Of a stretch of 37,820 nt of DNA, positions 23,699 to 32,607 are shown piece after piece. The stretch spans positions 42,981 through 80,800 of the forward strand of contig JAHDBR010000004.1 in assembly GCA_020630295.1 (NCBI GenBank), in the 5' to 3' direction. This DNA is from Sphingomonadaceae bacterium (GTDB taxonomy: Bacteria > Pseudomonadota > Alphaproteobacteria > Sphingomonadales > Sphingomonadaceae). Below the pieces are notes generated by a model. That model did not search any database, was not told where the DNA came from, and was given only the letters and a program-made list of their open reading frames with translations. Every line of letters starts with the position of its first letter. The first letter of the stretch is position 1. The translations under genes were made by a program, and so were the position numbers.

Positions 23699-24475
23699 TT
23701 AGAAGCGGAACTGCGTTCCTACATATACGGCCTGGCTATCCTGCACATTGTCAGTCAGCGGATCGATCCGGTCGCGTTCCTGCGAAATGCGAACACCGGC
23801 GGTCACGTCAAGGTTCTTGGTCACGCGATATGCGCCGCCAAGATCGACAGATTGCTCACCCAGCCCCTCAAGGGTTTGTGGTGAACGGCCGACATTACCA
23901 TCCTGTTCAAGCGAAATTCGCGGCTTGAACCGGCTAGGCTTTTCTTCTGCAGTGCCTTCTGAAGGTTTGAACTCTGACAAATCCGGCATCTGGACCGAAT
24001 TGAGGCCAACAGAAAGATCTGTCGCCAGTGTTTTCTTCGGTTTGGCAAAGCCTTGATAACCGCGGGCTACGCCGAGATTATACCGTGTGGGTGCGATTGC
24101 GATGCTGCTCCGCGTGCCAGGCTGCTGGGCTTGTGCGACTTTAGCGGCAGAACGGACAGAAATGGCGCGAGCAGTTTGATCATCAACGCGTACGGCAACG
24201 GTAATTGTCTGGTCACCCGGGGTGCTATTGCCTGCCGGGGTAAAGCTGAAATCCAGCCCTTTGGCGCGCACACTGGCAGCCACACGTTGTGCCAGTTCCG
24301 GATCTACGGTTGCCGGAGTAAACGAAGTGAAATCAGGTGCAGTCAAGCCGGACGGAGCGGAATCAAGGCTGACGAGAGCAAGGCCTGCGGACGGCGCGAC
24401 AAGCGCAACGCCTGCCGTGGCGGCGAGCGCTAAGGCAACCTTGCCAAATCCTGTCATGTTGTCCGGCTTAGCCAT
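23699..24475 (-). CDS. Putative outer-membrane protein with C-terminal beta-barrel signal
   Basis: This protein of about 258 aa begins MAKPDNMTGFGKVALALAATAGVALVAPSAG, a signal peptide. An in-frame ATG at 24520 is possible but adds a charged extension. A low-complexity middle part is rich in Ala, Thr and Pro. The last 90 residues read as alternating beta-strands (RFKPRISLEQDG, VDLGGAYRVTKNLDVTAGVRIS) and finish QAVYVGTQFRF, with the terminal Phe expected for BAM-inserted barrels. A barrel of few strands or a surface-attached domain is possible. I do not recognise the family. It has its own terminator at 23629-23650. Confidence 0.65.
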   Translation of the reverse strand: MAKPDNMTGFGKVALALAATAGVALVAPSAGLALVSLDSAPSGLTAPDFTSFTPATVDPELAQRVAASVRAKGLDFSFTPAGNSTPGDQTITVAVRVDDQTARAISVRSAAKVAQAQQPGTRSSIAIAPTRYNLGVARGYQGFAKPKKTLATDLSVGLNSVQMPDLSEFKPSEGTAEEKPSRFKPRISLEQDGNVGRSPQTLEGLGEQSVDLGGAYRVTKNLDVTAGVRISQERDRIDPLTDNVQDSQAVYVGTQFRF

Positions 24476-24838
24476 CAACTTACACTCAGCATCCTCTTCA
24501 GGTTCGTGACTTACTAACACGCAGAGCCATGAACCGGTCCTGACTCCTGTTATTATTTATGGAGTCGTTGCTACACGCCAAAAGGTTACACGTAGTTCTG
24601 TTGGTTGCCAGCTTTTCCACAGCCAAAGCGCGTTCTTCAGCTAACCTGTTGCAAGACTCACACATAAATCGCTGGATTAAGGGTGCATTCACGCTGTCTA
24701 GGGCCCTTCACCACGCAACAATTTGTTACATATTGCTGCAACGCGCCAATCCGTTCTGTTCGCGCCATCCCCCTTGCCGGTTTTTGATGGACGGTTATAG
24801 AGACGGAAAGGCCATTAATAGGATTACCCGGAACCATC
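24476..24838. other. 363-bp divergent intergenic region
   Basis: This gap separates the minus-strand outer-membrane protein gene from the plus-strand DUF3576 gene. It is more AT-rich than its surroundings. A dyad GACTCC (24542-24547), 13 AT-rich bp, GGAGTC (24561-24566) is the clearest element, and its centre could hold a minus-strand -10. GCAACAATTTGTTAC (about 24715-24729) is another partial dyad. I find no convincing gene, tRNA or terminator here. Confidence 0.5.
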
Positions 24839-25279
24839 ATGACCGCACGCTCACTTTCAACTCGCTTCGTGATCACCACTGCCGCATTGGCCAGCCTTGC
24901 GGCATGCGGTGGTTCTGAACGCCCAACGGCTGATCTTGCCGCATCGCAGGTCACAACGATTGGTGTGAATTCCTACCTCTGGCGCGCATCGCTCGAAACG
25001 GTGAGTTTCGCGCCATTGGCGCAAACAGACAGCGCTGGCGGCGTCATTGTTACAGACTGGTACGCCAATCCCAGCAATCCGGGCGAGCGGGTGAAGATGA
25101 CCATCACGATACTGGACCAGGATCTGCGTGCTGATGCGCTGCGTGTTGCTGCCAGCCGCCAAGTTGCACAGGGCGGCGCATGGGTGGATGCGCCGGTTCA
25201 GGCGGCGACCGTACAAAAGCTGGAAGATATCATTCTGACAAAGGCGCGCGAATTGCGCCGCCAGTCAATTTCTGAATAA
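24839..25279 (+). CDS. DUF3576 lipoprotein
   Basis: This 146-aa exported lipoprotein has a signal peptide with lipobox LAAC (Cys23). The core GVNSYLWRASLETVSFAPLAQTDSAGGVIVTDWY matches DUF3576, an alphaproteobacterial family of envelope lipoproteins. The conserved WYANPSNPGERVKMTITILDQDLRADALRVAASRQ follows. The family function is not known to me; its position just before leuS-lptE-holA is common in sphingomonads, and an outer-membrane or LPS-related role is plausible by association with lptE. It is 31 bp upstream of leuS in the same direction and probably opens the operon. Confidence 0.9.
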   Translation: MTARSLSTRFVITTAALASLAACGGSERPTADLAASQVTTIGVNSYLWRASLETVSFAPLAQTDSAGGVIVTDWYANPSNPGERVKMTITILDQDLRADALRVAASRQVAQGGAWVDAPVQAATVQKLEDIILTKARELRRQSISE

Positions 25280-25310
25280 TTCTATTTCCGAATAAACGGA
25301 CCCAAATTTT

Positions 25311-27839
25311 ATGAGTGACAGTGGTTTCGATGCTCGATTTGAACCCGGGCAGGCCGATGAACGCTGGCAATTGGCATGGGACGAAGCGCGCTGTTTCGAA
25401 GCAGACAGCGATAGCGAAAAACCGAAAAGCTATGTGCTGGAAATGTTTCCCTATCCCAGCGGGCGCATCCATATCGGCCATGTACGCAACTATACTATGG
25501 GCGATGTCCTAGCCCGCTATAAGAAGATGCGCGGCCATGAGGTCCTGCACCCCATGGGGTGGGACGCATTTGGCATGCCTGCAGAAAATGCCGCGATGGA
25601 GAAAGGCGTGCATCCCGGCGGATGGACGCGTGACAATATCGCCAACATGAAGGCGCAGCTGAAGCGCATTGGGTTTGCGCTGGATTGGAACCGCGAATTC
25701 GCCACCTGTGATCCGGAATATTACGGGCATGAGCAGGCGCTGTTTATTGATATGTTCAATGCCGGCCTCGTTTACCGCAAAGAGAGCGAGGTCAATTGGG
25801 ACCCGGTGGACAATACGGTACTGGCCAATGAGCAAGTTATCGATGGCAAGGGCTGGCGCAGCGGCGCAGAGGTCGAAAAGCGTAAGCTGAACCAGTGGTT
25901 TCTGAAGATTACCGATTTTGCCGACGAGCTTTTGAACGGATTGGACGAGCTGAAAAACTGGCCCGACAAAGTCCGTTTGATGCAGGAAAACTGGATTGGC
26001 AAATCGCAGGGTCTGCAGTTTAAATTCGCTCTGGATGACGGGCAGGAAATCGAGGTTTATTCGACCCGGCCCGATACAATCTTCGGTGCAAGCTTTGTCG
26101 CGGTCGCAGCGGATCATCCCATTGCGCAGGGTGTGGCTGCAAATAGCACAGACGCGCAGGCCTTTATCGAGAAATGCAAGGCGGGCGGAACCACAGCGGC
26201 CGAGCTGGAAACGGCAGAGAAGCTGGGTTTTGATACCGGCTTGAAAGCGGTTCACCCGATTACGGGCGGCGATTTGCCGGTCTATATCGCGAATTTCGTG
26301 CTGATGGATTATGGCACCGGTGCGGTAATGGGCGTGCCCGGCCACGATCAACGCGATTTCGAGTTCTCGGCTAAATACGGCCTGCCGATTTTACGCGTCG
26401 TTGCAGATAGCGACACCGCAGCAGACGCACCGATGACCGAAGCCGAGGCAGGTGACGGCGTATTGGTCAATTCCGCTTTTTTAAACGGCAAAAGCGTGGA
26501 CGAAGCGAAGGCGCTTATCATCGCGCGCGCGGAAGATGAAAATTGGGGTGAAGGGCAGACTGTCTGGAGGCTGCGCGACTGGGGCGTTTCGCGCCAGCGT
26601 TACTGGGGGACGCCGATCCCCTTCATCCATTGCCAAAGCTGCGGCGTAGTACCTGCGCCGAAGGATAGCCTGCCGATTAAATTGCCCGAGGATGTCGACT
26701 TCGGCACGCCCGGCAACCCGCTGTTACGCCATCCGACATGGAAGAATGTCGATTGCCCGCAATGCGGCGGTGCGGCGGAGCGTGAAACCGATACGCTTGA
26801 TACCTTTACCAACAGTTCCTGGTATTTCCTGCGCTTTGCCAGCCAGCCTGCCGACAAACCGTTTGATGCAGAAGAGGTCGCGAAGTGGCTTCCGGTTGAA
26901 CAATATATTGGCGGTATCGAGCACGCCATTTTGCACTTGCTCTATGCGCGGTTCTGGACCCGGGCGCTGAAGCATATGGGCCAGATCGATTTTGGTGAAC
27001 CTTTCGCCAGCCTGTTTACGCAGGGCATGGTGACGCACGAGACGTATTCGCGCCTTGAGGACGGCCGCGAGGTTTACTACACGCCGGGCGAGATCGAGCG
27101 GGGCGGTGAAACGGCGGTACTGAAGACTGACGGCAATCCGGTCGATATCGGCCGCGTTATCAAAATGTCGAAGTCGAAGAAAAACGTGGTCGACCCGGAC
27201 ACAATTATCGCGACTTACGGCGCTGATGCAGTGCGCTGGTTCATGCTGTCGGACAGCCCGCCGGAACGCGATCTTCCATGGTCAGAGGCGGGCATCGAAG
27301 GCTGCTCCCGCTTTGTGCACCGGTTGTGGCGTTTGTTCGGCCAATATGATGCTGGCGCGTCAGGCGAAGACAAGGCCTTGGCGCGCAAGACCCACCAAAC
27401 AATCGCCGCCGTGGCGAGCGACATCGAGGCTTTGTCTTTTAACAAGGCTGTCGCGCGCCTCTATGAATTGACCGGTGCAGCTGAAAAGGCTGCGCCATCG
27501 GCTGCACGCAATGAAGCAATTCGGTCTGTATTGCTTATGGCATCGCCGATGATGCCGCACCTTGCCGAAGAAGCATGGAGCAAATTGGGCGAAAGCGGAC
27601 TGATTGCCGAAGCAGCCTGGCCGGATGTGGACGAGGCTTTGTTGGTCGATGACGAGGTTACCATTGCCATCCAGCATAAAGGAAAGCTGCGCGATACGCT
27701 GACCGTGGCAAAGGGGCTGCCGAAAGACGAGATGGAAGCACTTGCACTTGCCAGCGAGAAGGTTCAGCGTTCGCTTGACGGAGCAGAAGTGCGCAAGGTG
27801 ATCGTGGTGCCGGACAGATTGGTCAATATCGTTACGTGA
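25311..27839 (+). CDS. leuS: Leucyl-tRNA synthetase
   Basis: This 842-aa class I synthetase charges tRNA-Leu. It has HIGH at residues 54-57 ([16 protein letters not shown]), KMSKS at about 618 ([15 protein letters not shown]), a CP1 editing domain with its conserved Thr-rich and [13 protein letters not shown] parts, and a zinc-ribbon-like insertion with Cys-x-x-Cys pairs (CQSCG and CPQCG). The C-terminal tRNA-binding domain is complete, ending [11 protein letters not shown]. Its TGA overlaps the ATG of lptE (TGATG). The order leuS-lptE-holA is also found in E. coli. Confidence 0.97.
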   Translation: MSDSGFDARFEPGQADERWQLAWDEARCFEADSDSEKPKSYVLEMFPYPSGRIHIGHVRNYTMGDVLARYKKMRGHEVLHPMGWDAFGMPAENAAMEKGVHPGGWTRDNIANMKAQLKRIGFALDWNREFATCDPEYYGHEQALFIDMFNAGLVYRKESEVNWDPVDNTVLANEQVIDGKGWRSGAEVEKRKLNQWFLKITDFADELLNGLDELKNWPDKVRLMQENWIGKSQGLQFKFALDDGQEIEVYSTRPDTIFGASFVAVAADHPIAQGVAANSTDAQAFIEKCKAGGTTAAELETAEKLGFDTGLKAVHPITGGDLPVYIANFVLMDYGTGAVMGVPGHDQRDFEFSAKYGLPILRVVADSDTAADAPMTEAEAGDGVLVNSAFLNGKSVDEAKALIIARAEDENWGEGQTVWRLRDWGVSRQRYWGTPIPFIHCQSCGVVPAPKDSLPIKLPEDVDFGTPGNPLLRHPTWKNVDCPQCGGAAERETDTLDTFTNSSWYFLRFASQPADKPFDAEEVAKWLPVEQYIGGIEHAILHLLYARFWTRALKHMGQIDFGEPFASLFTQGMVTHETYSRLEDGREVYYTPGEIERGGETAVLKTDGNPVDIGRVIKMSKSKKNVVDPDTIIATYGADAVRWFMLSDSPPERDLPWSEAGIEGCSRFVHRLWRLFGQYDAGASGEDKALARKTHQTIAAVASDIEALSFNKAVARLYELTGAAEKAAPSAARNEAIRSVLLMASPMMPHLAEEAWSKLGESGLIAEAAWPDVDEALLVDDEVTIAIQHKGKLRDTLTVAKGLPKDEMEALALASEKVQRSLDGAEVRKVIVVPDRLVNIVT

Positions 27840-28327
27840 TGCGCATACTGGTCGCCTTGAGTGCCTTTGTGTGGCTTTCTGCCTGCGGCTTGCAGCCCAT
27901 GTATGCCGGCGGCAATTCAGGCGCCATCGCGCAAGGGCTGGGCGCAATTGAGGTCGATCCAATCGAAGGGCAGGCCGGTTGGCTAGTGCGCAATGAACTG
28001 CGCGACAGGATCAGCGCAGCGCCGGCCACGTCGCCCCGTTACCGGCTGGTTGTCAGACTCGACGACAAGCTCGAAGGCCTCGGCGTACTCAGCGATGACA
28101 CCGTTGGCCGCGAGCGCCGCACTTTGCGCGCCCGTTACCAACTGGTCGAAATCGCTACCGGCGATATTGCGCTTGATGCCAGCGCAGGCGCCGATGCGGG
28201 CATTGACGTAGTTTCCAGCGAATATGCGACCATCGCTGCGGAGCAAACTGCGCTCGAAAATCTCTCGGTCGAGATAGCTGACCGGATTGTCCGCCAAATC
28301 GCGTTGACGCTCCGCGAACCCGCCTGA
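27839..28327 (+). CDS. lptE: LPS-assembly lipoprotein LptE
   Basis: LptE plugs the LptD barrel and helps place lipopolysaccharide in the outer membrane. The 162-aa protein has a lipoprotein signal ending WLSACGLQPMYAGG (Cys16), typical of alphaproteobacterial LptE, followed by a mixed alpha/beta domain with RYRLVVRLDD and RRTLRARYQLVE. The sequence is divergent from E. coli LptE, so the call rests on lipobox context, size and the leuS-lptE-holA gene order. I prefer ATG 27839, overlapping the leuS stop, over the GTG at 27836. Confidence 0.88.
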   Translation: MRILVALSAFVWLSACGLQPMYAGGNSGAIAQGLGAIEVDPIEGQAGWLVRNELRDRISAAPATSPRYRLVVRLDDKLEGLGVLSDDTVGRERRTLRARYQLVEIATGDIALDASAGADAGIDVVSSEYATIAAEQTALENLSVEIADRIVRQIALTLREPA

Positions 28328-28337
28328 TGGTGCGGGC

Positions 28338-29369
28338 ATGAAGGCGACGCAAAAGGATTTCAAAGGCACTGCCGCCAGGGCCGCAGGGGCGTGCAACGTG
28401 TTCTTCTTCTGCGGCCCCGACGAGGCAGGCGCATCCGCGGCGGCAAACAAAATCATTTCTCTGTTGGATGATCCTGGCGAACGGATCGAGATGGCCGGCG
28501 CCGACTTGCGCAAAGATCCGGTTTTGCTGGGTGATGAGGCGCGGTCCAATTCATTATTCGGCGGAACCCGTCACATTTTCGTGCGGGCATCGGGTGACGA
28601 AGCGCATGATGCGGTCAAGAACCTGATTGAGGGTGAGGGCGAGGCTTGCCCGGTTCTTATCGTTGCAACATCGGCAACTGAAAAGTCGCGCACAGCTAAG
28701 CTGCTCGACAAGCGGGACGATGCGTTGGTTGCAATGTTCTGGCCGCCGGATTTGCAGGCCGTCAGCTCCTCTGTGCGGACTATGGCAGACGGCGCGGGAT
28801 TGCAGCTGAACGGGGATATTGCCGAACGGATTGCACGCGCTGCGGGGCTGGATGTGCGGCTGGCTCAATCGGAAGTCGAGAAACTGGCGCTATATCTGGA
28901 TGCCTCACCGCAATCACCGCGCACCGTTGATTTGGATGCGCTAGACGCGATTGGCGCAAAAACCGAGGATGACGGGTTCATGCCGCTGGTCAATGCGGTC
29001 CTGTCGGGCGAAACAAACAAGCTTCAAGCAGAGCTGCAGCGGATGCACGAATTGTCGATCAATCCGGTGGGGCTGCTTCTGGCCTTTGAACGCAGGGCGG
29101 CACAGCTGACTTCTCTGGCAGCTAAAATCGGGCCGCGCGGTGATATCAAATCTGCCATAGATGCGGAAAAGCGCGCCCGCCGTATTTTCTGGAAAGATGA
29201 GCGCGATCTTTCGGTCCAGATCAGGCGCTGGCGCGGGAAAAAGCTGGAGCGCTTAGTCGCGAAACTGGTGGAACTTCACCGTACGCTATTGTCGAACAGC
29301 CAGTCTTCAGAACTGCTGCTTTCTCAAGGCCTTGCCGAGATTGCCAGGGCGGCGGCACCGCGCAACTAA
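28338..29369 (+). CDS. holA: DNA polymerase III delta subunit
   Basis: HolA opens the beta clamp as part of the clamp loader. The 343-aa protein shows the AAA+-like fold of delta without a functional P-loop: FFFCGPDEAGASAAANKI at the N-terminus, the LFGGTRHIFVRA segment, and the C-terminal helical collar domain (LQRMHELSINPVGLLLAFERRAAQL). It follows lptE by 10 bp, as in many proteobacteria. I see no clear terminator behind it before the polysaccharide locus starts. Confidence 0.93.
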   Translation: MKATQKDFKGTAARAAGACNVFFFCGPDEAGASAAANKIISLLDDPGERIEMAGADLRKDPVLLGDEARSNSLFGGTRHIFVRASGDEAHDAVKNLIEGEGEACPVLIVATSATEKSRTAKLLDKRDDALVAMFWPPDLQAVSSSVRTMADGAGLQLNGDIAERIARAAGLDVRLAQSEVEKLALYLDASPQSPRTVDLDALDAIGAKTEDDGFMPLVNAVLSGETNKLQAELQRMHELSINPVGLLLAFERRAAQLTSLAAKIGPRGDIKSAIDAEKRARRIFWKDERDLSVQIRRWRGKKLERLVAKLVELHRTLLSNSQSSELLLSQGLAEIARAAAPRN

Positions 29370-29510
29370 CACGCAGCTATCCCAAGCAGGCTAGCAAACC
29401 GTTGGCGAAATATTTGCTCAAGTTGACTTTGACACCGCATTACGGGATTCTACGTAAAGGGGGCGGAAAACGATATATAACCACGGGGTTTGAGAGATTT
29501 CTCTGACGCG

Positions 29511-30902
29511 ATGAACGCACCAGTACATCCAGCCATTGCCAAACCTCTTGCCGTGCCTCCCGCGGTATCATCGCTCGAGAGAAAACGGCTAAGAGCCTAC
29601 ATTGCATTGATGATAGGCGATATTCTGTCTGTCATTGGCGGCTTTCTGATCGGTGGATTGATCTATCGCGGTCTAATCCCGGACCCGCAGGCCCTGCTGG
29701 AAGCGCAGTTGGTATTGCCGTTGTTCCTGACCATTGCGCTTTACCAGCGCGTATATTCGATCCGGTCGCTAACAGATGGCCAATATGCGGCGCTGCGCAT
29801 CGTGCTTGCGCTGATTGTGTCGGCAGCGTTGCTCAACTTTCTAGCGTTTTACGCCAAGTTCAATACATCGTTTTCGCGCGGTACGTTCACACTGGGCTTG
29901 GTTTTGTCGGGTGCACTGATGGTCGCGCTGCGGGCCGGATCGGCTGCATATTTGCGCAAAAAATGGGGGCCAGTTGCGCGTAATATTCTGATTATTGATG
30001 ATAGCGGGCCACCCGCAGTTTTGCCCGGCGCAGTCACGATCTCTGCAGGCGACTACGGGCTGGTGCCTGACGATACTGATCCGAATATGCTCGACCGGCT
30101 CGCCAATTGTCTGGCGAATCAGGAGCAAGTGGTCGTGAGTTGCCCCGCGCAGCGGCGCGGCGCGTGGTCAGCGATCCTAAAGGCTGCCGGTGTCCACGGC
30201 GAACTGATCTCTGACGAGGAACAGCATATCGGCGTTCTCGGAATTACCCGGTATAATGACCACACAACTGGCCTGATTGTCGCCGCCGGACCTTTGGGCT
30301 TGCGTGCACGCGTGGCCAAAAGACTGTTCGACATAATGATCGCAATGTCCGGCCTGGTTATACTCGCACCTGTAATGGTAATCGCCGCGATATTGGTGAA
30401 GCTAAGCGACGGCGGTCCTGTATTTTTCACACAGCAGCGGATGGGCCGCGGCAATCGTTATTTTGATATGTTGAAGTTCCGGTCAATGCGGTTTCAGGAT
30501 GGTGATGCACTCGGACAAAAGTCGACCCAGCGGGAAGATATGCGGGTGACCCCCATTGGTGCGTTTTTGCGGAGGACGAGTATTGATGAGCTTCCTCAGC
30601 TATTCAATGTGCTGCGGGGTCACATGTCGATAGTCGGTCCGCGCCCACATGCGCTTGGATCGCAGGCTGGGACCAAATTTTTCTGGGAAGTGGATGACCG
30701 GTACTGGAACCGACATTCGCTTAAACCCGGCATGACTGGTCTTGCGCAAATTCGGGGTTTCCGAGGCTCTACCGAACACGAAAGCGACCTGTCTGAAAGG
30801 CTGCGATCCGATTTGGAATATATTGCCAATTGGAGCCTGTTCAGTGACTTGGTGATTGTCTTGCGGACACTCACCATCCTGAACCATGACAATGCATACT
30901 GA
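29511..30902 (+). CDS. Polyprenyl-phosphate sugar-1-phosphate transferase, initiating EPS synthesis
   Basis: This 463-aa protein of the PHPT family (WcaJ/GumD/SpsB type) moves a sugar-1-phosphate, usually glucose or galactose, from its UDP form to undecaprenyl phosphate, starting the repeat unit. The N-terminal half has four hydrophobic segments (about residues 27-130) and a cytoplasmic nucleotide-fold part. The C-terminal bacterial sugar transferase domain starts KRLFDIMIAMSGLVILAP and contains GGPVFFTQQRMGRG, FRSMR, RRTSIDELPQLFNVLRGHMSIVGPRP and KPGMTGLAQI. The ATG at 29511 is preferred over the TTG at 29490. It opens the polysaccharide locus; UDP-glucose could come from galU at 20308. Confidence 0.93.
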   Translation: MNAPVHPAIAKPLAVPPAVSSLERKRLRAYIALMIGDILSVIGGFLIGGLIYRGLIPDPQALLEAQLVLPLFLTIALYQRVYSIRSLTDGQYAALRIVLALIVSAALLNFLAFYAKFNTSFSRGTFTLGLVLSGALMVALRAGSAAYLRKKWGPVARNILIIDDSGPPAVLPGAVTISAGDYGLVPDDTDPNMLDRLANCLANQEQVVVSCPAQRRGAWSAILKAAGVHGELISDEEQHIGVLGITRYNDHTTGLIVAAGPLGLRARVAKRLFDIMIAMSGLVILAPVMVIAAILVKLSDGGPVFFTQQRMGRGNRYFDMLKFRSMRFQDGDALGQKSTQREDMRVTPIGAFLRRTSIDELPQLFNVLRGHMSIVGPRPHALGSQAGTKFFWEVDDRYWNRHSLKPGMTGLAQIRGFRGSTEHESDLSERLRSDLEYIANWSLFSDLVIVLRTLTILNHDNAY

Positions 30903-30974
30903 AGGCATGCATTAGCAACGGCCAACAGCGCCGTACGATCAAATCATTGTTTTGAGATGTCGCGTTAAGCGCGC

Positions 30975-31193
30975 TCAGCGAGGGCTGTTCGGCTCGCCGT
31001 CGGTCAGAACCAGCAGGCCCAGTCCTACAAGAATACCAACGCCGCCCCAGATCCAGCCAAGTTTCTTAGGGCCGACATCGTCATCATTAGTCATGACTTC
31101 AAACGTTGCTGCTGCTGGGCGCACTTCTGCCGATGCACCTGTAGATGCGAGGAGGAGCGAAATCGCGACGGTTGAGGCAAGAGTGTTTTTCAT
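30975..31193 (-). CDS. Small exported single-TM protein, 72 aa
   Basis: The protein has a signal peptide (MKNTLASTVAISLLLASTGASA), a short acidic middle (NDDDVGPKK) and one transmembrane helix (GWIWGGVGILVGLGLLVL). It lies against the direction of the surrounding polysaccharide genes. AGGAT stands 10 nt before the ATG, and a good promoter (31217-31245) precedes it. Small proteins of this kind often adjoin sphingomonad polysaccharide genes, but I do not recognise a named family. Confidence 0.75.
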   Translation of the reverse strand: MKNTLASTVAISLLLASTGASAEVRPAAATFEVMTNDDDVGPKKLGWIWGGVGILVGLGLLVLTDGEPNSPR

Positions 31194-31216
31194 GAATATC
31201 TATCCTGTAAGCCGCA

Positions 31217-31245
31217 ATTTTGAACTATTTGTGAACTTTGGTCAA
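31217..31245 (-). promoter_or_regulatory. Promoter of the 72-aa protein gene
   Basis: On the minus strand TTGACC (31245-31240), 17 bp, CAAAAT (31222-31217) gives five and four matches to the -35 and -10 consensus at optimal spacing. The start codon follows 23 bp downstream. Confidence 0.5.
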
Positions 31246-31370
31246 ACTTTCAGATGTAAAAGTATGATCCAGGCGGTGTGACAGCCCCCAAACTGCGCTA
31301 TTGACGCTCGCAGCGTAATGGCGGAACCGGCGGTTCGAACGGTGAGAAGGGTGGGTCAAGGTGAAATGGC

Positions 31371-32603
31371 GTGAATGTAGTCATCCTCGGCCTGAATTAT
31401 TCACCTGAACCAATTGGCATAGGTCCTTATACTACTGATCTTGCCCGCTTTCTGGTGGGCCGGGGGCATAGCGTCCATGTGATAGCTGGTATTCCCTATT
31501 ATCCCGATTGGGCGCTGATGGACGGGTTCGCGCGGCAGGGTGCGCGATATACCGAAGAAGGTGTAAGAATTACTCGCGTTCCCCATTACATTCCGTCTGA
31601 TCCAACGGGGCCCAAGCGAATCCTGCATCATTTAAGCTTTGCGAAAAACGCAGCCCGGGCGATGCGCAAGGTTGAAAAGGTCGATCTTGTCCTGACTATT
31701 GCCCCGTCGCTGATTGCAGCGCCGGTTGCGCTTTCTGCCGCACGCCGGATGGGTGCCACAAGCTGGTTGCATATTCAGGATTTCGAAGTCGAGGCGGCGA
31801 TAGCAACCGGACTGCTAGCCAAAGGCCCGGGCAGCGCATTCGGCCGGCGATTTGAGAAGGCAGTGATCAGTCGGTTTGACCACGTCAGCGCCATTTCCGG
31901 GCCAATGGTTCGAAAGGCGGTCGAGAAAGGTGCCGATCGGGCGCGAGCTGTGGAGCTGCGTAATTGGTCAGAGAACATCGATGATCTAGTGGCGGCTTCG
32001 GGCGCCAAAATTCGGCAGGAATTGAATATCCCGAATGGAATTATTGCTCTGTATTCGGGCAATTTGTCACATAAGCAGGGTGTCGATCTGATTGCTCATG
32101 CGGCAAGATCTTTGCGCCTCGATGACGGAATCAATCTGGTCGTATGCGGTTCGGGCGGTGCGCGTGAGCAGTTGGAAAATGCCGCATCCGAATTGCCGAA
32201 CCTCCATATTCGCGACTTGCAACCGCGCCGCCGTCTGGGTGAATTACTTGCGATGGCTGATATGCATATTTTGACGCAGATTGAGGGCGCGCAGGACTTG
32301 CTGCTTCCATCAAAGCTGACCAATATGTTGGCATCAGGCAAGCCAGTGGTGGCAACCGCTGCCGATGGAAGCGGTTTGGCTGCAGAGGTAAAGGGCTGCG
32401 GTATAGTAACGCCGCCTGGTGATGCCGCTGCCTTCGCGAAGGCCATCCGAGAACTGGCGTCAGACGGGAAGTTGCGCAGCGGTCTCGGCAAAGCGGCGCT
32501 TCTCCGCGCACAAGAAAGATGGGCGCCCGCTGTTTTGCTGGAAGAATTTGCGTTAGCTTTAGAAAACGCCGCTGAAACAGATGGGTGTAAAAGGGTAGAA
32601 TAA
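31371..32603 (+). CDS. WcaI-like glycosyltransferase, GT4
   Basis: This 410-aa glycosyltransferase of the GT-B fold has an N-terminal half, VVILGLNYSPEPIGIGPYTTDLARFL, that is characteristic of the WcaI family of colanic-acid-type synthesis proteins. The C-terminal Rossmann half shows ALYSGNLSHKQGVDLIAHAA (donor-binding), ADMHILTQ and LLLPSKLTNMLASGKPVVATA, where the Glu of the usual EX7E is less evident. It starts with GTG and has AAGGTG 6 nt upstream. It probably adds a sugar to the lipid-linked repeat unit on the cytoplasmic face. The next gene begins 4 bp after its stop. Confidence 0.9.
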   Translation: MNVVILGLNYSPEPIGIGPYTTDLARFLVGRGHSVHVIAGIPYYPDWALMDGFARQGARYTEEGVRITRVPHYIPSDPTGPKRILHHLSFAKNAARAMRKVEKVDLVLTIAPSLIAAPVALSAARRMGATSWLHIQDFEVEAAIATGLLAKGPGSAFGRRFEKAVISRFDHVSAISGPMVRKAVEKGADRARAVELRNWSENIDDLVAASGAKIRQELNIPNGIIALYSGNLSHKQGVDLIAHAARSLRLDDGINLVVCGSGGAREQLENAASELPNLHIRDLQPRRRLGELLAMADMHILTQIEGAQDLLLPSKLTNMLASGKPVVATAADGSGLAAEVKGCGIVTPPGDAAAFAKAIRELASDGKLRSGLGKAALLRAQERWAPAVLLEEFALALENAAETDGCKRVE

Positions 32604-32607
32604 ACGC

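Noticed and set aside
24613-24621. DnaA-box-like TTTTCCACA
   Set aside because: A single copy, not accompanied by further boxes or origin-linked genes, so it is not evidence for a replication origin.
24559-24918. 119-codon plus-strand ORF running into the DUF3576 gene
   Set aside because: It overlaps the true lipoprotein start in another frame, its composition is unlike protein and it has no ribosome binding site.
25509-26351. 280-codon ORF antisense to leuS
   Set aside because: It is fully contained within leuS and is a shadow of its coding bias; the sequence shows no domain.
29423-29456. TTGACT/TTGACA -35-like boxes before the sugar transferase gene
   Set aside because: No acceptable -10 at the right distance; a promoter is likely in this gap, but I cannot place it.
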